Assembly (NCBI GenBank): GCA_009777635.1
Contig: WRLK01000005.1
Span: 1 to 64,000 of the forward strand
Source of the DNA: Oscillospiraceae bacterium
GTDB taxonomy: Bacteria > Bacillota > Clostridia > Oscillospirales > Ruminococcaceae
Direction of reading: 5' to 3'
DNA: 64,000 nucleotides
In this document: one piece after another, positions 11,072 through 18,964 of the stretch
Position numbering within the stretch: position 1 is the first letter of the stretch
Layout: every line of letters begins with the position of its first letter
Program-made: the position numbers and the translations under genes
The notes under the pieces: generated by a model
Told to the model about the DNA's origin: nothing
The model's database searches: none
Seen by the model: the letters and a program-made list of their open reading frames with translations, nothing else

Positions 11072-11691
11072 TACGCGGGCCCGCCTTCGCAGGCTTCGTT
11101 AAACTTTAAAAACAATTCCTTTATATCCGCCATGATTGATTTTGAGGCAATCCTAAGCGTCGAGGGCGTATGTACGTCAATTTTAAGCTGATCGTTTTTA
11201 ATAAGCTTGCCGTAGCAAACCGTGACCTTACCTCGGAATTGCAGTTTTTTGTGGTAAACTATGGCGCATGGCAGAACATCGGCGCCGGTCTCCCCCGCAA
11301 TCATCGCAACGCCGCTTCGCGCGCGTTTTGGCACGCCGTCATTTGAACGCGTGCCCTCAATGAACATCCCGAGCACACCGCCGCCTGCAATCCTGTGTCC
11401 CGCTTCCCTTATCGCCGCGCCGTCGCCTTTTCCCCGGTCGACCGGAAACGCGTTAAGCCAACTTAGCACCCGCCCGAAAACAGGATTTTTAAAAAGCTCA
11501 ATCTTTGCCATAAAATGAATTTGAGGCTTGAGTCTTACTGCTAAAAAAAGCGGGTCAAATACGGAGATATGGTTGCTTGCCATAATAAATCCCCGGTCCA
11601 TAGGGATGTTTTCAAGCCCCTCGTACCGCATGCGGTAAAAGACGCTGACAAAAAAGTGGCATAATGCTTTTGCGAACGCATAAAAACTCAT
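11071..11691 (-). CDS. plsC: 1-acyl-sn-glycerol-3-phosphate acyltransferase
   Basis: The 206-aa protein acylates lysophosphatidic acid to phosphatidic acid at the membrane. The acyltransferase HX4D motif (NHISVFD) lies near residue 40 and the EGTRS block near residue 113; an N-terminal hydrophobic stretch (about residues 5-20) can attach it to the membrane. It overlaps cmk upstream by 4 nt (ATGA) and ispH-rpsA downstream by 1 nt, so translation is coupled. The cmk-plsC-ispH order is common in Clostridia. Confidence 0.93.
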   Translation of the reverse strand: MSFYAFAKALCHFFVSVFYRMRYEGLENIPMDRGFIMASNHISVFDPLFLAVRLKPQIHFMAKIELFKNPVFGRVLSWLNAFPVDRGKGDGAAIREAGHRIAGGGVLGMFIEGTRSNDGVPKRARSGVAMIAGETGADVLPCAIVYHKKLQFRGKVTVCYGKLIKNDQLKIDVHTPSTLRIASKSIMADIKELFLKFNEACEGGPA

Positions 11692-12353
11692 ACCGTTTTT
11701 TCCTCAATGATTTTCATGATTTGATCTGCGGTTTCCTTACACGTCCAGCCCGTGTTGTCGATTAGAACGGCGTCCCCGGCTTGTTTCAGCGGAGCGATGC
11801 TTCGGTTCATATCGTTATAGTCGCGCTGTTTTATTTCTGTGAGAATATCATTATAGCTTACCTGCTCGCCTTTTGCAACATGCTCTTCAAAACGCCGCTT
11901 CGCGCGCGCTTCCGCGGAGGCGGTCAGGTAAATTTTAACCTTTGCGCCCGGCAGAACTACCGTGCCGATGTCGCGGCCGTCCATGACGACGTTTTGGCCT
12001 GCCGCCATGTCACGCTGCAAATCGAGCAGGAAATCCCTGACCTTGGGAATCGCCGATACGTTTGACGCAGCCATGCCCATTTCAGGCTTTCTTATATCGT
12101 CGGAAACGTCGCGCCCATTTAAAAAAACACGCTGCACGCCGTCCAAATAATCAAGCTTTATCCGGATTTCATGCAGCTTAGCAGAAATGCCCGCAGCGTC
12201 TGTCGTACCGATATTACGCTCCGACGCGAACAGGCCGATTGCCCTGTAAAGCGCCCCCGTATCAACGTAAATATAGCCCAGCTTCTTTGCTACGGCCTTC
12301 GCCGCCGTACTTTTGCCGACCCCCGCAGGCCCGTCTATCGCAACCGAAATCAT
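11688..12353 (-). CDS. cmk: (d)CMP kinase
   Basis: The 221-aa protein phosphorylates CMP and dCMP to the diphosphates. The N-terminal P-loop is GPAGVGKST (residues 8-16), followed by YVDTGALYRA, the substrate-site MDGRDIGTVVLPGA and the lid RAKRRFEE. The length is normal for the family. It sits 14 bp after the BaiN-family gene and overlaps plsC by 4 nt. Confidence 0.96.
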   Translation of the reverse strand: MISVAIDGPAGVGKSTAAKAVAKKLGYIYVDTGALYRAIGLFASERNIGTTDAAGISAKLHEIRIKLDYLDGVQRVFLNGRDVSDDIRKPEMGMAASNVSAIPKVRDFLLDLQRDMAAGQNVVMDGRDIGTVVLPGAKVKIYLTASAEARAKRRFEEHVAKGEQVSYNDILTEIKQRDYNDMNRSIAPLKQAGDAVLIDNTGWTCKETADQIMKIIEEKTV

Positions 12354-12367
12354 ACCTCTGTCTCCTT

Positions 12368-13603
12368 TTATACGTTCTGCGCCGCCAGAAAGCCCGTGGA
12401 AAAGGCAATCTGAAGATTAAAGCCACCGGTATAAGCGTCCGCGTCTATGACCTCGCCCGCAAAAAACAGCCCTGGCACAAGCTTTGACCCCATCGTCCTT
12501 GGGTTTATTTCCTTTACGCTGACGCCTCCACAGGTGACTACAGCCTCCTCAATCGGGCGCAACGCCACAGGCGTAAGATTCAACCGCTTTAGCAATCCCG
12601 CCAAAGCAAGCCGTTGCCCTTTTGTAATGCTGTTCACCTTTACATTCCCCGGAATCCCTGAGAGCCGCACAATTACAGGGATAAGTTTTCGCGGCAGCAA
12701 TTCCGAAAGGCTGTTTTGGAAGTCTTTGTTGAGATTTGCATGAAAGTCGCGCAAAATCCGCGCGTCAAGCTGGTCTTTAAGAAGCGCAGGTTTTAAGTCT
12801 ATCGAAAGCGTGTAGTCCGATATATCGCCGTCCATATGGGCCGACGCACTCAAGACGAGCGGCCCCGACACGCCGAAATGCGTGAACAAAAGCTCTCCGA
12901 GCTCTGAGAACACGGGCTTTGCCCTTCCCTTTTTGAATAGCGAAAGTATGCAGTTTTTAAGGGACAGTCCCGTCAAATCGCGGCAAAAATCCTCTTTTAT
13001 AACAACCGGTATCAGTGAAGGCCGAAGGGTTGTCACTGTGTGGCCCGCCTGTTTGGCGAGCGTATACCCGTCGCCGTCCGAGCCGGTCAGCGGGTAGCTT
13101 TTGCCGCCCGTCGCCACAACGATGCTGCCGGCGTAAAAATCCCCGGCATTTGTTTTAACACCCGCGACTCTACCGTCTGTAAATATAAGTTCTTTACAGC
13201 AAACGCCCGTCTTGACGTTCGACCCGCTCTTTTTTACAAACGATACAAGCGCGTCCACAATATCCACGGCTTTATCTGACGCCGGAAACACGCGCCCGCC
13301 GCGTTCCGTTTTAAGCGGAACATGCAAATCGTCCTTAAAAAGCCGCATCAAATCCTTAGGGCCAAACGCAGAAAACGCGCTGTAGAGGAATTTTCCGTTT
13401 GTTCTGACCGCCGCTAAAAGCTCCTCGCGGTTGCATTCATTCGTTACGTTACATCTGCCTTTTCCCGTTATCATCAGCTTTCTTGCAGGCCGCTCCATCT
13501 TTTCAAGCAGCAGAACGCGCTTTCCGCTTTTTGCTGCAAAGCCCGCGCAAAACAGCCCGGCAGCACCCGCGCCAATAATGATAACGTCCGTTTGATCCGG
13601 CAT
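12368..13603 (-). CDS. BaiN/RdsA-type NAD(P)/FAD-dependent oxidoreductase (HI0933 family)
   Basis: The 411-aa flavoprotein has the N-terminal dinucleotide fold VIIIGAGAAGLFCA, then EKMERPARKLMITGKGRCNVTN, which is diagnostic of the HI0933/BaiN family, and the C-terminal FAD block GLFFAGEVIDADAYTGGFNLQ. Family members are sometimes called aminoacetone oxidase-like or BaiN, but the true substrate is usually unknown. Placement directly before cmk is typical in Clostridia. It is the first gene of the operon, 15-20 nt after the expected transcription start; a GGTGGTG SD precedes the ATG. Confidence 0.88.
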   Translation of the reverse strand: MPDQTDVIIIGAGAAGLFCAGFAAKSGKRVLLLEKMERPARKLMITGKGRCNVTNECNREELLAAVRTNGKFLYSAFSAFGPKDLMRLFKDDLHVPLKTERGGRVFPASDKAVDIVDALVSFVKKSGSNVKTGVCCKELIFTDGRVAGVKTNAGDFYAGSIVVATGGKSYPLTGSDGDGYTLAKQAGHTVTTLRPSLIPVVIKEDFCRDLTGLSLKNCILSLFKKGRAKPVFSELGELLFTHFGVSGPLVLSASAHMDGDISDYTLSIDLKPALLKDQLDARILRDFHANLNKDFQNSLSELLPRKLIPVIVRLSGIPGNVKVNSITKGQRLALAGLLKRLNLTPVALRPIEEAVVTCGGVSVKEINPRTMGSKLVPGLFFAGEVIDADAYTGGFNLQIAFSTGFLAAQNV

Positions 13604-13624
13604 ACGCTGATAACACCACCAGTC

Positions 13625-13653
13625 ATTTTACATGGTTTATACGGAAAATGCAA
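13625..13653 (-). promoter_or_regulatory. Sigma-A promoter of the BaiN-cmk-plsC-ispH operon
   Basis: Minus strand: TTGCAT (13653-13648), 17-nt spacer, TAAAAT (13630-13625). The predicted 5' leader is very short, about 15 nt, just enough for the SD. The rest of the 210-bp gap towards recG is GC-rich and shows no gene. Confidence 0.65.
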
Positions 13654-13813
13654 GTTGTGACGTGAACATCTGGAAATTGTGAATGGGTTTTCACTGCGGA
13701 GATGACCGCGCGAGGCATGAGACGCAGGTGAGCTTTCGCCCGGCAAGGACGGCAACGAAGCGATGGCGGTGCGGCAGTAGAAAAAACATCACAAAGACCG
13801 TCTGAACACGGCG

Positions 13814-15856
13814 CTAGTTCGGCCTGTCGCCCGCGGTTTCCATCATGGCGAGTACCGCCTGCTTAAGCGATTTTTGCCCGGATTTCCCGAGCTTCGGATC
13901 GGATTCTAAAATCCGTTTCGCAGCATCGCCTGCTGATTGCATAATCGCTATATCATCTGCAAAGCTTGCGACCTTTAATGCCGGAAGCCCATGCTGTCGA
14001 AAGCCGAAAAAGTCGCCCGGTCCGCGCTGCTTTAAATCATATTCCGCAATCTGGAACCCATCCGAAGTTTTTTTCATGACCGAAAGCCGCTCGCGCGTAC
14101 CCGCCGCCTTTGCGTCGCTCACAAGGATGCACCAGCTTTTATGCTCGCCGCGCCCCACCCTGCCGCGTAGCTGATGAAGCTGGCTGAGCCCGAACCGCTC
14201 AGCGTTTTCGATGAGTATGATCGTCGCGTTCGGAACATCCACGCCCACCTCGACAACGGTTGTCGATACAAGCGCCTGTATCTCGCCGTTTTTGAATTTA
14301 CGCATGACGCTTTCCTTTTCCGCCGGCTTCATCCTGCCATGCAAAAGCCCTGTTCTAAATCCTTTGAGCGTGGTCCCTGAGATATGCTTTTCATATTCGA
14401 TTGCGGGCTTTAACGCCGTTTCGGCTTCGCCCTGCTCAATCAGCGGACAGACGATATATGCCTGTCTGCCGCCGCTTATCGCGTCGCGCACAAACCCCAT
14501 CGCGCGCGCGCGCTTTTGGCCGCCGATGAGAAGCGTCTCCACCTTTTTTCGCCCCGGAGGCGATTCATCGAGCACCGAAAGCTTCAGGTCGCCGTAAATA
14601 ATAAGCGAAAGCGTGCGCGGAATCGGTGTCGCCGACATGACAAGCACATGGGCGCTTTCGCTTTTTTGCGACAGCTTCGCTCTTTGCGCCACGCCGAACC
14701 GGTGCTGCTCGTCGGTGACGACAAGACCCAGGTCAAAGAATTCGACGCCCCCGGACAACAGCGCGTGCGTACCTACCACACAACCGGTTTCACCGGTTAT
14801 TAGCCCGTTTCGGATTTCCCTCTTCTTTTTTGCAGTTGTGCTGCCTGTAAGTAATTCAACCTTTACACCAAATGCGCCAAGAAATGCCCGCATGGTATCG
14901 TAATGCTGTTCTGCGAGGATTTCCGTCGGCGCCATAACTGCGGATTGCCGCCCGTTTTGATGCGCAAACCAAATACAGGCGGCTGCAACAAGCGTCTTGC
15001 CTGAACCCACGTCTCCTTGGAGCAGCCGGTTCATCGGGGTTGACAGCCGCATATCGCCGATCGCCTCGCCTATACACCGGCATTGCGCATTCGTCGGACG
15101 AAACGGAAGATGCTTATAAAACCTTGCAACATCGCGCGCATCCATCGGCCTTACAGTTTTTCTTAAGTTTTCGGCGTTTAGCATTGAGAGTCCAAGCGAC
15201 AACAGTAGCAATTCTTCGAATACGAAGCGTTCCCGCGCCTTTTTCGCATCCTCTATCGTTAATGGAAAGTGTATATCCTTTACAGCAGTGCCGATACCTG
15301 CTAACCCGTATTGCGAAAGAATATCCGCGGGGATCGTTTCATCCGGCGGTCCGCACTCCGATAGGCATTGCTCAATGTTTGCCCTGATCATTTTCGATGT
15401 GATACCGGCAGTCTGCGGGTAAAGCGGCAATATCACGCGGTTTTTAGGTACCGGGTAAATATCCGGGGACGTCATCTCGCGCTTTAAAAGATTGCCCTGC
15501 GCCTTGCCGTAGAAGATGTACTCCTCGCCCTCTTTTAAGCCGTCAACCGTCCATCCGCAGTTGAACATGGTGATATCCAGCCGGCCCGTGTAGTCCTCCG
15601 CCACGAGCTTGAATATGGAAAGCTTCGCGCGTATGCGCTGTTCGCGGGACTTTCCCACAAGCCTTGCGCGTACGGCGCAAAGCTCAAATTCAGGCGCTTC
15701 CATAATGGAATAAGGCGCGCTCAAGTCAACGTACCCGCGCGGAAAATGGTACAACAAATCGCGCACCGTAAAAATACGCAGCTTTTTATAGAGGGCGGCG
15801 CGTTTTTCGCCCACCCCCTTTAGATACTGTATGCTTGTATCCAGTGTCGCCGCCAA
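13814..15856 (-). CDS. recG: ATP-dependent DNA helicase RecG
   Basis: The 680-aa helicase remodels stalled replication forks and Holliday junctions. The N-terminal wedge/OB domain contains the family FxVRDLLYHFPRGYVD block; Walker A is GDVGSGKT, the DEAH-like box is DEQHRFG, motif III is MSATPIPRTL and motif VI is QLRGRVGRGE. The start is TTG at 15856, directly after the TGA of the upstream small gene, with a GGTGA SD inside that gene's end; no ATG is available until about residue 51. It is last in a probable operon with DUF421, DUF4363 and the small membrane protein. Confidence 0.96.
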   Translation of the reverse strand: MAATLDTSIQYLKGVGEKRAALYKKLRIFTVRDLLYHFPRGYVDLSAPYSIMEAPEFELCAVRARLVGKSREQRIRAKLSIFKLVAEDYTGRLDITMFNCGWTVDGLKEGEEYIFYGKAQGNLLKREMTSPDIYPVPKNRVILPLYPQTAGITSKMIRANIEQCLSECGPPDETIPADILSQYGLAGIGTAVKDIHFPLTIEDAKKARERFVFEELLLLSLGLSMLNAENLRKTVRPMDARDVARFYKHLPFRPTNAQCRCIGEAIGDMRLSTPMNRLLQGDVGSGKTLVAAACIWFAHQNGRQSAVMAPTEILAEQHYDTMRAFLGAFGVKVELLTGSTTAKKKREIRNGLITGETGCVVGTHALLSGGVEFFDLGLVVTDEQHRFGVAQRAKLSQKSESAHVLVMSATPIPRTLSLIIYGDLKLSVLDESPPGRKKVETLLIGGQKRARAMGFVRDAISGGRQAYIVCPLIEQGEAETALKPAIEYEKHISGTTLKGFRTGLLHGRMKPAEKESVMRKFKNGEIQALVSTTVVEVGVDVPNATIILIENAERFGLSQLHQLRGRVGRGEHKSWCILVSDAKAAGTRERLSVMKKTSDGFQIAEYDLKQRGPGDFFGFRQHGLPALKVASFADDIAIMQSAGDAAKRILESDPKLGKSGQKSLKQAVLAMMETAGDRPN

Positions 15857-16165
15857 TCAATCACCGTCCGCCGGTTTTTTATCGTGGCCTTCCACGTCTT
15901 CTGCCCGTACAACTTTGTATCCCATAGGCCCTATGAATCCGCTCGGGAGGTCTATATCGTCCTGCCTTCCGGTTTGACGGGAATAGGGGCTTGAGATCTG
16001 GCGCCGGTAAGTATATCTCTTGTTGAATTTTTTATGGTATTTCCGGCTTGTTCGCACAGCGACCATCATGATCAAAAACCCCATAAAGATGACGGCTACC
16101 GTATGCCCGAGGTTCAAAGGCTCAATATCCAGAACCTGCAAAGCCGGTAACATTCCTTTAAGCAT
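15857..16165 (-). CDS. Small single-pass membrane protein, unknown function
   Basis: About 102 aa. I prefer the ATG at 16165 over the track's GTG at 16174 because GAGAGG lies only 2 nt before the GTG but 11 nt before the ATG. Residues about 20-35 (VAVIFMGFLIMMVAV) form one transmembrane helix, followed by a strongly basic stretch (RTSRKYHKKFNKRYTYRR), then a polar tail, giving an N-out/C-in topology by the positive-inside rule. No family is recognised. Its stop codon abuts the recG start, so translation is probably coupled. Confidence 0.7.
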   Translation of the reverse strand: MLKGMLPALQVLDIEPLNLGHTVAVIFMGFLIMMVAVRTSRKYHKKFNKRYTYRRQISSPYSRQTGRQDDIDLPSGFIGPMGYKVVRAEDVEGHDKKPADGD

Positions 16166-16230
16166 CGGCGCCACAACCTCTCAATAGCAGGATATCGTCA
16201 ATGAATTATATTATACCACTTATACCACCA

Positions 16231-16611
16231 TCAGACAAGGTTTGTAAACGTCAGCCGTTCATTGTCTATGATATGCTCAATCTGACGTTTAATATTTGCG
16301 ACTTCCGCTGAAAACTCCCCGAATTCACCGCCCCGCGCAAGCTCCGGAAGCCTTGCGACACCGGTCGTAATCACGTCAAGGTGACTGTGCCGCACAAAAT
16401 GTATCAATCTGCTTTCTTGCTGGTCCCAGTAGCTTTCAAGCTCATCCGCGCGCATTCCGAGCGTCTCCTTGTCTTTTTCCGAAAGCGGCTGGGTAAAGGC
16501 TTCCATCCTCTCCTGAATGCCCTTTTCAACCTCCGTCACCTTGTAGTAGGAATAACAGCTCAACGAGATAGCGACCGCTAAAAGGACTGCGCAAATAATA
16601 ACACGCTTCAC
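16231..16611 (-). CDS. DUF4363 family membrane-anchored protein
   Basis: The start is GTG at 16611 (VKRVIICAVL), overlapping the DUF421 stop by 4 nt (GTGA); the longer ORF in the track runs into the neighbour. The 126-aa product has one N-terminal transmembrane helix (residues 4-22), then a helical extracytoplasmic domain with paired-helix pattern (about 35-125, ending IEHIIDNERLTFTNLV). This matches DUF4363, commonly paired with DUF421 in spore-forming Bacillota; function unknown. Confidence 0.85.
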   Translation of the reverse strand: MKRVIICAVLLAVAISLSCYSYYKVTEVEKGIQERMEAFTQPLSEKDKETLGMRADELESYWDQQESRLIHFVRHSHLDVITTGVARLPELARGGEFGEFSAEVANIKRQIEHIIDNERLTFTNLV

Positions 16612-17303
16612 TTTTTGGCGCCTCCTTTTTTGTTTTTGACACAGAGATAATACTGCGCCCGGCGGTTCAGCGTCATAAGAAATACATCGCCAACCGTAAG
16701 GTTTTGCTTTTTGAGCTCCTGCTCGGCCCATTCCTGTTTGATGTTGCAGAAGTTAAACGCATCCGGCACAAATTTTCCGTCGGAGATAACAATCATCGAC
16801 GGCGAATCGCATTCGTTTTCGATCGGGATTTTCAGCATACCGGCCGTGGCCTCGCGGGACTCGAATTTCTTGAAGACCGAAAGCTTCCCGGATGTCTCCA
16901 CAATCGCGCACGAAACCTCGCCCACGTCAAAAATATTGGCAATACGAAGCTGGTCCACCAGGTCTTCAGTGGACCATCGAAGCTCGCTCATTACACGCTG
17001 GTCGATCATGCCGTCGCGTATTATAATACACGGGTTTCCCGTTATGATTTTTCGCATCGTATTGCTTTTCATCGTCAGCACCGATGCACCCACTTCGCAT
17101 GCCATCAGCGTGAATATCGGCAGGACGCTCACCAAAATCGGAACGTTCATGTCCTCGATCGAAAGTGTTGCGATGTTTGATACAAGTATGGTAACGACAA
17201 GCTCCGACGCTTGAAGCTCTCCGATTTGACGTTTGCCCATGACTCTCAGCGCGAAAATAATCAGGGTATATAAGACAATGGTCCTAAGTAATATAACTCC
17301 CAT
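16608..17303 (-). CDS. DUF421 (YetF-like) membrane protein
   Basis: I choose the ATG at 17303 (MGVILLRTIVLYTLI) because an AGGAGA SD lies just upstream; the track start adds 12 residues. The 231-aa protein has about three N-terminal membrane helices (residues 3-75), with the family block RVMGKRQIGELQASELVVTI, then a soluble YetF-type domain containing GNPCIIIRDGMID and LRWSTEDLVDQLR. Bacillus relatives (YetF, YdfS, SpoVA-associated SpoVAF-neighbouring proteins) are linked to spores, but the biochemical role is not established. Confidence 0.9.
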   Translation of the reverse strand: MGVILLRTIVLYTLIIFALRVMGKRQIGELQASELVVTILVSNIATLSIEDMNVPILVSVLPIFTLMACEVGASVLTMKSNTMRKIITGNPCIIIRDGMIDQRVMSELRWSTEDLVDQLRIANIFDVGEVSCAIVETSGKLSVFKKFESREATAGMLKIPIENECDSPSMIVISDGKFVPDAFNFCNIKQEWAEQELKKQNLTVGDVFLMTLNRRAQYYLCVKNKKGGAKK

Positions 17304-17434
17304 GCGAAATCTCCTGAATTTTTGTAATATTATCTGCAAAAACAGGGCAATATATCCTTACTTTAAATTTCCAAACATAAAACCAAATCGCATGGGAAGA
17401 GTAAATATAACAATAATGGAAAGGAAGAATGAAT

Positions 17435-17755
17435 ATGCGAAACTTCAAAAAAATAGCAAAAGCTTTTGTGGGTGCCATCCTTGTGTTTGTATTGGCATGT
17501 ATGCCTGTATACGCGGCGCTTGATACCGACCCGGATGCGTCTCACACCGCAAACGAAACGGCGCTCGAAAATGATGAAATTGACGTCAATGCGGAAGAAG
17601 GCGCGGCGGAAGACACGGCGCCCATGCCAATCAGCGGGGAGATAAACCCGGACACGGGACTTAAAAGCGTGGCGTTGCCCGGAGTTCTTGCATTGTTTTC
17701 AGCAGGCGCGGCGCTTGTCGTCATCGGAGATAAGCTCACAAAACGCAAAAAATAA
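17435..17755 (+). CDS. Small secreted protein with NPDTG-type cell-wall sorting signal
   Basis: The ATG at 17435 is favoured (AAGGA 9 nt upstream). The 106-aa precursor has a signal peptide (basic RNFKKIAK, hydrophobic core, AYA-like VYAALD cleavage near residue 28), a short acidic mature part of only about 45 residues, then NPDTG, a hydrophobic helix and the tail KLTKRKK. That order resembles a sortase substrate with an NPxTG motif, although the gap between NPDTG and the hydrophobic stretch is short. It may instead be a simple double-spanning peptide. No other family is recognised. Confidence 0.7.
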   Translation: MRNFKKIAKAFVGAILVFVLACMPVYAALDTDPDASHTANETALENDEIDVNAEEGAAEDTAPMPISGEINPDTGLKSVALPGVLALFSAGAALVVIGDKLTKRKK

Positions 17756-17767
17756 ATAAGAGTAAGA

Positions 17768-17800
17768 ATCCCCCCGGAAGCTTGAAGCCTCCGGGGGGAT
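17768..17800. terminator. Bidirectional terminator between the small anchored protein and pfkA
   Basis: An 11-bp GC-rich stem (ATCCCCCCGGA with TCCGGGGGGAT) is flanked by AGTAAGA on one side and TTTC on the other. It lies between convergent genes and probably serves both. Confidence 0.8.
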
Positions 17801-17842
17801 TTCATAAGATTCTCATAGTCTTTAGGGGGTGCCGACAATAGG

Positions 17843-18853
17843 TTAAATCGAGATTTCGTTTGCAACGCGCACAAGGTTTATGTCGATGGTTTTTTCCATC
17901 TTAAGCCCTTCAAGAATATCCACATCGGTAGTTGTTGAGCCTTGCCTTGTGACGATCCTGTTGCCGATGCCTTTCATCAAAAGCTCCACCGCGTAATGCC
18001 CCATTTCGGAAGCAATCACGCGGTCCCTCGCCGACGGGGAGCCTCCGCGCTGCACGTGACCGATTACCGTGGCCCGCGCTTCAACGCCTGTTTTCTCCTG
18101 TATATACGCCGCAATCCGCGCCGCGTCCATCGGCTCGTCTCCTTCAAACTTTGGGTCCGCCTGCGTCACGCCCTCCGCGACAATAACGATAAAATGGCTT
18201 TTTCCGGTGCCAAGCGTTGTGCGCATCTTATTGATGATGTCACGCTCAAGGTCATATTCGATCTCCGGCACGAGAAAAGATACGGCGCCGTCGCAAATCG
18301 CGGAACGCAAAGCGATATCGCCGCAGTTGCGCCCCATGACCTCTACGACGGAGCACCTATCGTGCGACTGCGATGTGTCGCGAAGCTTATCGATGTTTTT
18401 AACGACCGTGTTTATCGCCGTATCGTAACCGATGCTGTATTCTGTCGCTGCAATGTCATTGTCGATCGTGCACGGTATACCAATGCACGGCACGCCTTTT
18501 AGAGAAAGGTCCCGGGCGCCGCGGAAAGACCCGTCGCCTCCGCACACCACAAGCGCGTCGATTCCTGCTTTCTGGCATGCGAGCTTGCCCTTTTCAACGC
18601 CCTCGTCGCTATTGAATTCGGGACACCGCGCCGAATACAAACACGTACCCCCGCGCTCCAGAATGCCGCTTACGTCGCGCAATGTCAGGTTTTTCATATT
18701 GCCGCTCATAAGTCCGTTAAATCCTTTATATATCCCCTTTACATTGATTCCGTTAAACAAAGCCGTCCTGGTAACGGCGCGCACGGCTGCATTCATGCCG
18801 GGCGCATCGCCTCCGCTTGTCAAAATACCGATTGTTTTTATTTTGTGATCCAT
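17843..18853 (-). CDS. pfkA: 6-phosphofructokinase
   Basis: The ATG at 18853 (MDHKIKTIGILTSGGDAPGM) has a TAGGAG SD; the track start is 10 residues longer. The 336-aa enzyme makes fructose-1,6-bisphosphate, the committed step of glycolysis. The ATP site has GGDGSFRGA, with Gly at the position that is Asp in PPi-dependent enzymes, and the active site reads PCTIDNDI with the catalytic Asp. The residue before TIDND is Cys, where E. coli PfkA has Gly and PPi enzymes Lys, so ATP use is likely but not proven. Monocistronic, from the promoter at 18909-18937. Confidence 0.94.
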   Translation of the reverse strand: MDHKIKTIGILTSGGDAPGMNAAVRAVTRTALFNGINVKGIYKGFNGLMSGNMKNLTLRDVSGILERGGTCLYSARCPEFNSDEGVEKGKLACQKAGIDALVVCGGDGSFRGARDLSLKGVPCIGIPCTIDNDIAATEYSIGYDTAINTVVKNIDKLRDTSQSHDRCSVVEVMGRNCGDIALRSAICDGAVSFLVPEIEYDLERDIINKMRTTLGTGKSHFIVIVAEGVTQADPKFEGDEPMDAARIAAYIQEKTGVEARATVIGHVQRGGSPSARDRVIASEMGHYAVELLMKGIGNRIVTRQGSTTTDVDILEGLKMEKTIDINLVRVANEISI

Positions 18854-18908
18854 GATTTTAGCTCCTATCCGCCGAAATTGCAAAGTTCTACAACTTTTCC
18901 CACATTAC

Positions 18909-18937
18909 ATTATATTCATATTCTTCATTAATTTCAA
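18909..18937 (-). promoter_or_regulatory. Sigma-A promoter of pfkA
   Basis: Minus strand: TTGAAA (18937-18932), 17-nt spacer, TATAAT (18914-18909), about 55 bp upstream of the pfkA start codon. Confidence 0.75.
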
Positions 18938-18964
18938 GTAGTAATTGAGAAAATCACAAGAAAA

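Noticed and set aside
13604-13813. GC-rich gap before recG as a third palindromic repeat copy
   Set aside because: It lacks the GAAGCTGTATTCAATA ends and has no clear dyad.
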